Shown here piece by piece: positions 5,503-6,134 of a stretch of 6,134 nucleotides of DNA (the stretch's first letter is position 1; each line of letters opens with the position of its first letter). The stretch is taken from assembly GCA_017861355.1 (NCBI GenBank), contig JAGFXQ010000259.1:1-6134 (forward strand), in the 5' to 3' direction. Source of the stretch: Bacillota bacterium (GTDB lineage: Bacteria > Bacillota > Clostridia > Lachnospirales > Lachnospiraceae). The position numbers were made by a program, and so were the translations under genes. The notes under the pieces are model-generated. The model worked only from the letters and a program-made list of their open reading frames with translations. It searched no databases and had not been told where the DNA came from.

Positions 5503-6134
5503 ATGGCTGTATTTCAGGGCGCAGGTGTAGCGATTGTGACACCATTTACGAAGACGAATGAGGTGGATTTTAACAAACTGGGTGAACTGATTGAGTATCA
5601 GATTGCTGCCGGTACCGATAGTATCATTATCTGTGGAACTACAGGCGAGGCTTCTACATTAACACACGAGGAGCATCTGGAATGTATTCGGTATACTGTG
5701 GATAAAGTTGCGAAGAGAGTTCCGGTCATCGCCGGTACCGGATCCAACGCAACGGATACTGCAATCTATCTGTCACAGGAAGCAGAAAGCTATGGAGCCG
5801 ATGCGTTGTTGCTTGTAACACCCTATTATAATAAAGCGACACAGAAGGGATTGATTGCTCATTTTACCGCGGTGGCGAATTCAGTGAAAATCCCGATTAT
5901 TCTTTATAATGTTCCCGGAAGAACCGGCTGTAATATTACTCCACAGACAGTGGCTACCCTATATAAGAATGTGGATAACATTGTCGGAATCAAGGAGGCC
6001 AGTGGAAATATTGCTCAGGTTGCTGAGATAATGCAGTTGACCGAAGGTAAGATCGATCTGTATTCCGGTTGCGATGAGATGGTTGTTCCGGTACTGAGCC
6101 TTGGTGGCATTGGTGTAATCTCTGTATTATCCAA
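5503..6134 (+). CDS. dapA: 4-hydroxy-tetrahydrodipicolinate synthase, 3' end missing
   Basis: 210 of the usual 290-300 residues are visible before the right edge cuts the gene. DapA condenses pyruvate with aspartate semialdehyde in the cytoplasm, the first committed step to diaminopimelate (cell wall) and lysine. The N-terminus GAGVAIVTPF is typical. Catalytic features are all present: GTTGE (45-49) with the two threonines of the proton relay, AGTGSN (77-82), TPYYN (106-110) with the second tyrosine of the triad, YNVPGRTG (135-142) with the catalytic tyrosine and the substrate-binding arginine, and the Schiff-base lysine K164 in GIKEASG. YSGCDE (187-192) and the following GGIGVIS belong to the barrel's next strands. 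Its long leader holds a lysine-aptamer core and a terminator, consistent with control by lysine through premature termination. No defect is seen in the visible part. Confidence 0.97.
   Translation, partial: MAVFQGAGVAIVTPFTKTNEVDFNKLGELIEYQIAAGTDSIIICGTTGEASTLTHEEHLECIRYTVDKVAKRVPVIAGTGSNATDTAIYLSQEAESYGADALLLVTPYYNKATQKGLIAHFTAVANSVKIPIILYNVPGRTGCNITPQTVATLYKNVDNIVGIKEASGNIAQVAEIMQLTEGKIDLYSGCDEMVVPVLSLGGIGVISVLS

Noticed and set aside
1..6134. CRISPR array, tRNA, rRNA or transposase gene
   Set aside because: No regularly spaced repeats, no tRNA cloverleaf, no rRNA-like stretch and no transposase motif were seen on either strand.

Overview
The window looks like a chromosomal segment of a low-GC, Gram-positive anaerobe of the class Clostridia, probably Lachnospiraceae. 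This rests on the AT-rich base composition, strong AGGAGG-type ribosome binding sites, intrinsic terminators with U tracts, a Firmicutes-type lysine aptamer core, and a double-OB single-stranded-DNA-binding-like protein of a kind I associate with Lachnospiraceae. The species cannot be named from sequence alone.

Layout, left to right. (1) 1-933 (+): the 3' part of an AI-2E/PerM/YtvI-type polytopic membrane protein, cut by the left edge. (2) 1094-1888 (+): an HTH protein with a Panacea (SocA/GepA, DUF4065)-like C-terminal domain, with no toxin-sized partner beside it. (3) 1990-2022: a perfect hairpin with U tracts on both sides, shared by gene 2 and the convergent typA. (4) 2106-3938 (-): typA/bipA, complete, read from a good extended -10 promoter at 4016-4045. 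(5) 3939-4268: a 330-base divergent intergenic region holding the typA promoter and leader and a three-hairpin leader of the next gene. (6) 4269-4901 (+): a protein with two OB folds, followed by a strong terminator at 4976-5025. (7) 4902-5502: about 600 bases without a gene, most of it the dapA leader. (8) 5503-6134 (+): dapA, cut by the right edge.

The dapA leader is the most interesting part. A near-consensus sigma-A promoter (5080-5108) is followed by two RNA modules. The first (5131-5260) is a multi-helix domain: a perfect 9-bp closing stem around three hairpins. I cannot assign it to a known family. The second (about 5300-5412) carries the conserved core of the lysine riboswitch (L-box) up to the end of helix P2. 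The expected P3 kissing loop, P4, P5 and the usual 3' strand of P1 are missing, and an intrinsic terminator (5410-5434) follows almost at once. An 11-nt direct repeat occurs near the leader start and again exactly at the point where the lysine aptamer stops being recognisable. A 9-bp inverted repeat brackets the first module.

The genes do not form one pathway. They are housekeeping functions in separate transcription units: a membrane transporter, a putative antitoxin-like regulator, a ribosome-associated GTPase, a DNA-binding protein and lysine/diaminopimelate biosynthesis. The only clear functional link is between the lysine-aptamer leader and dapA.
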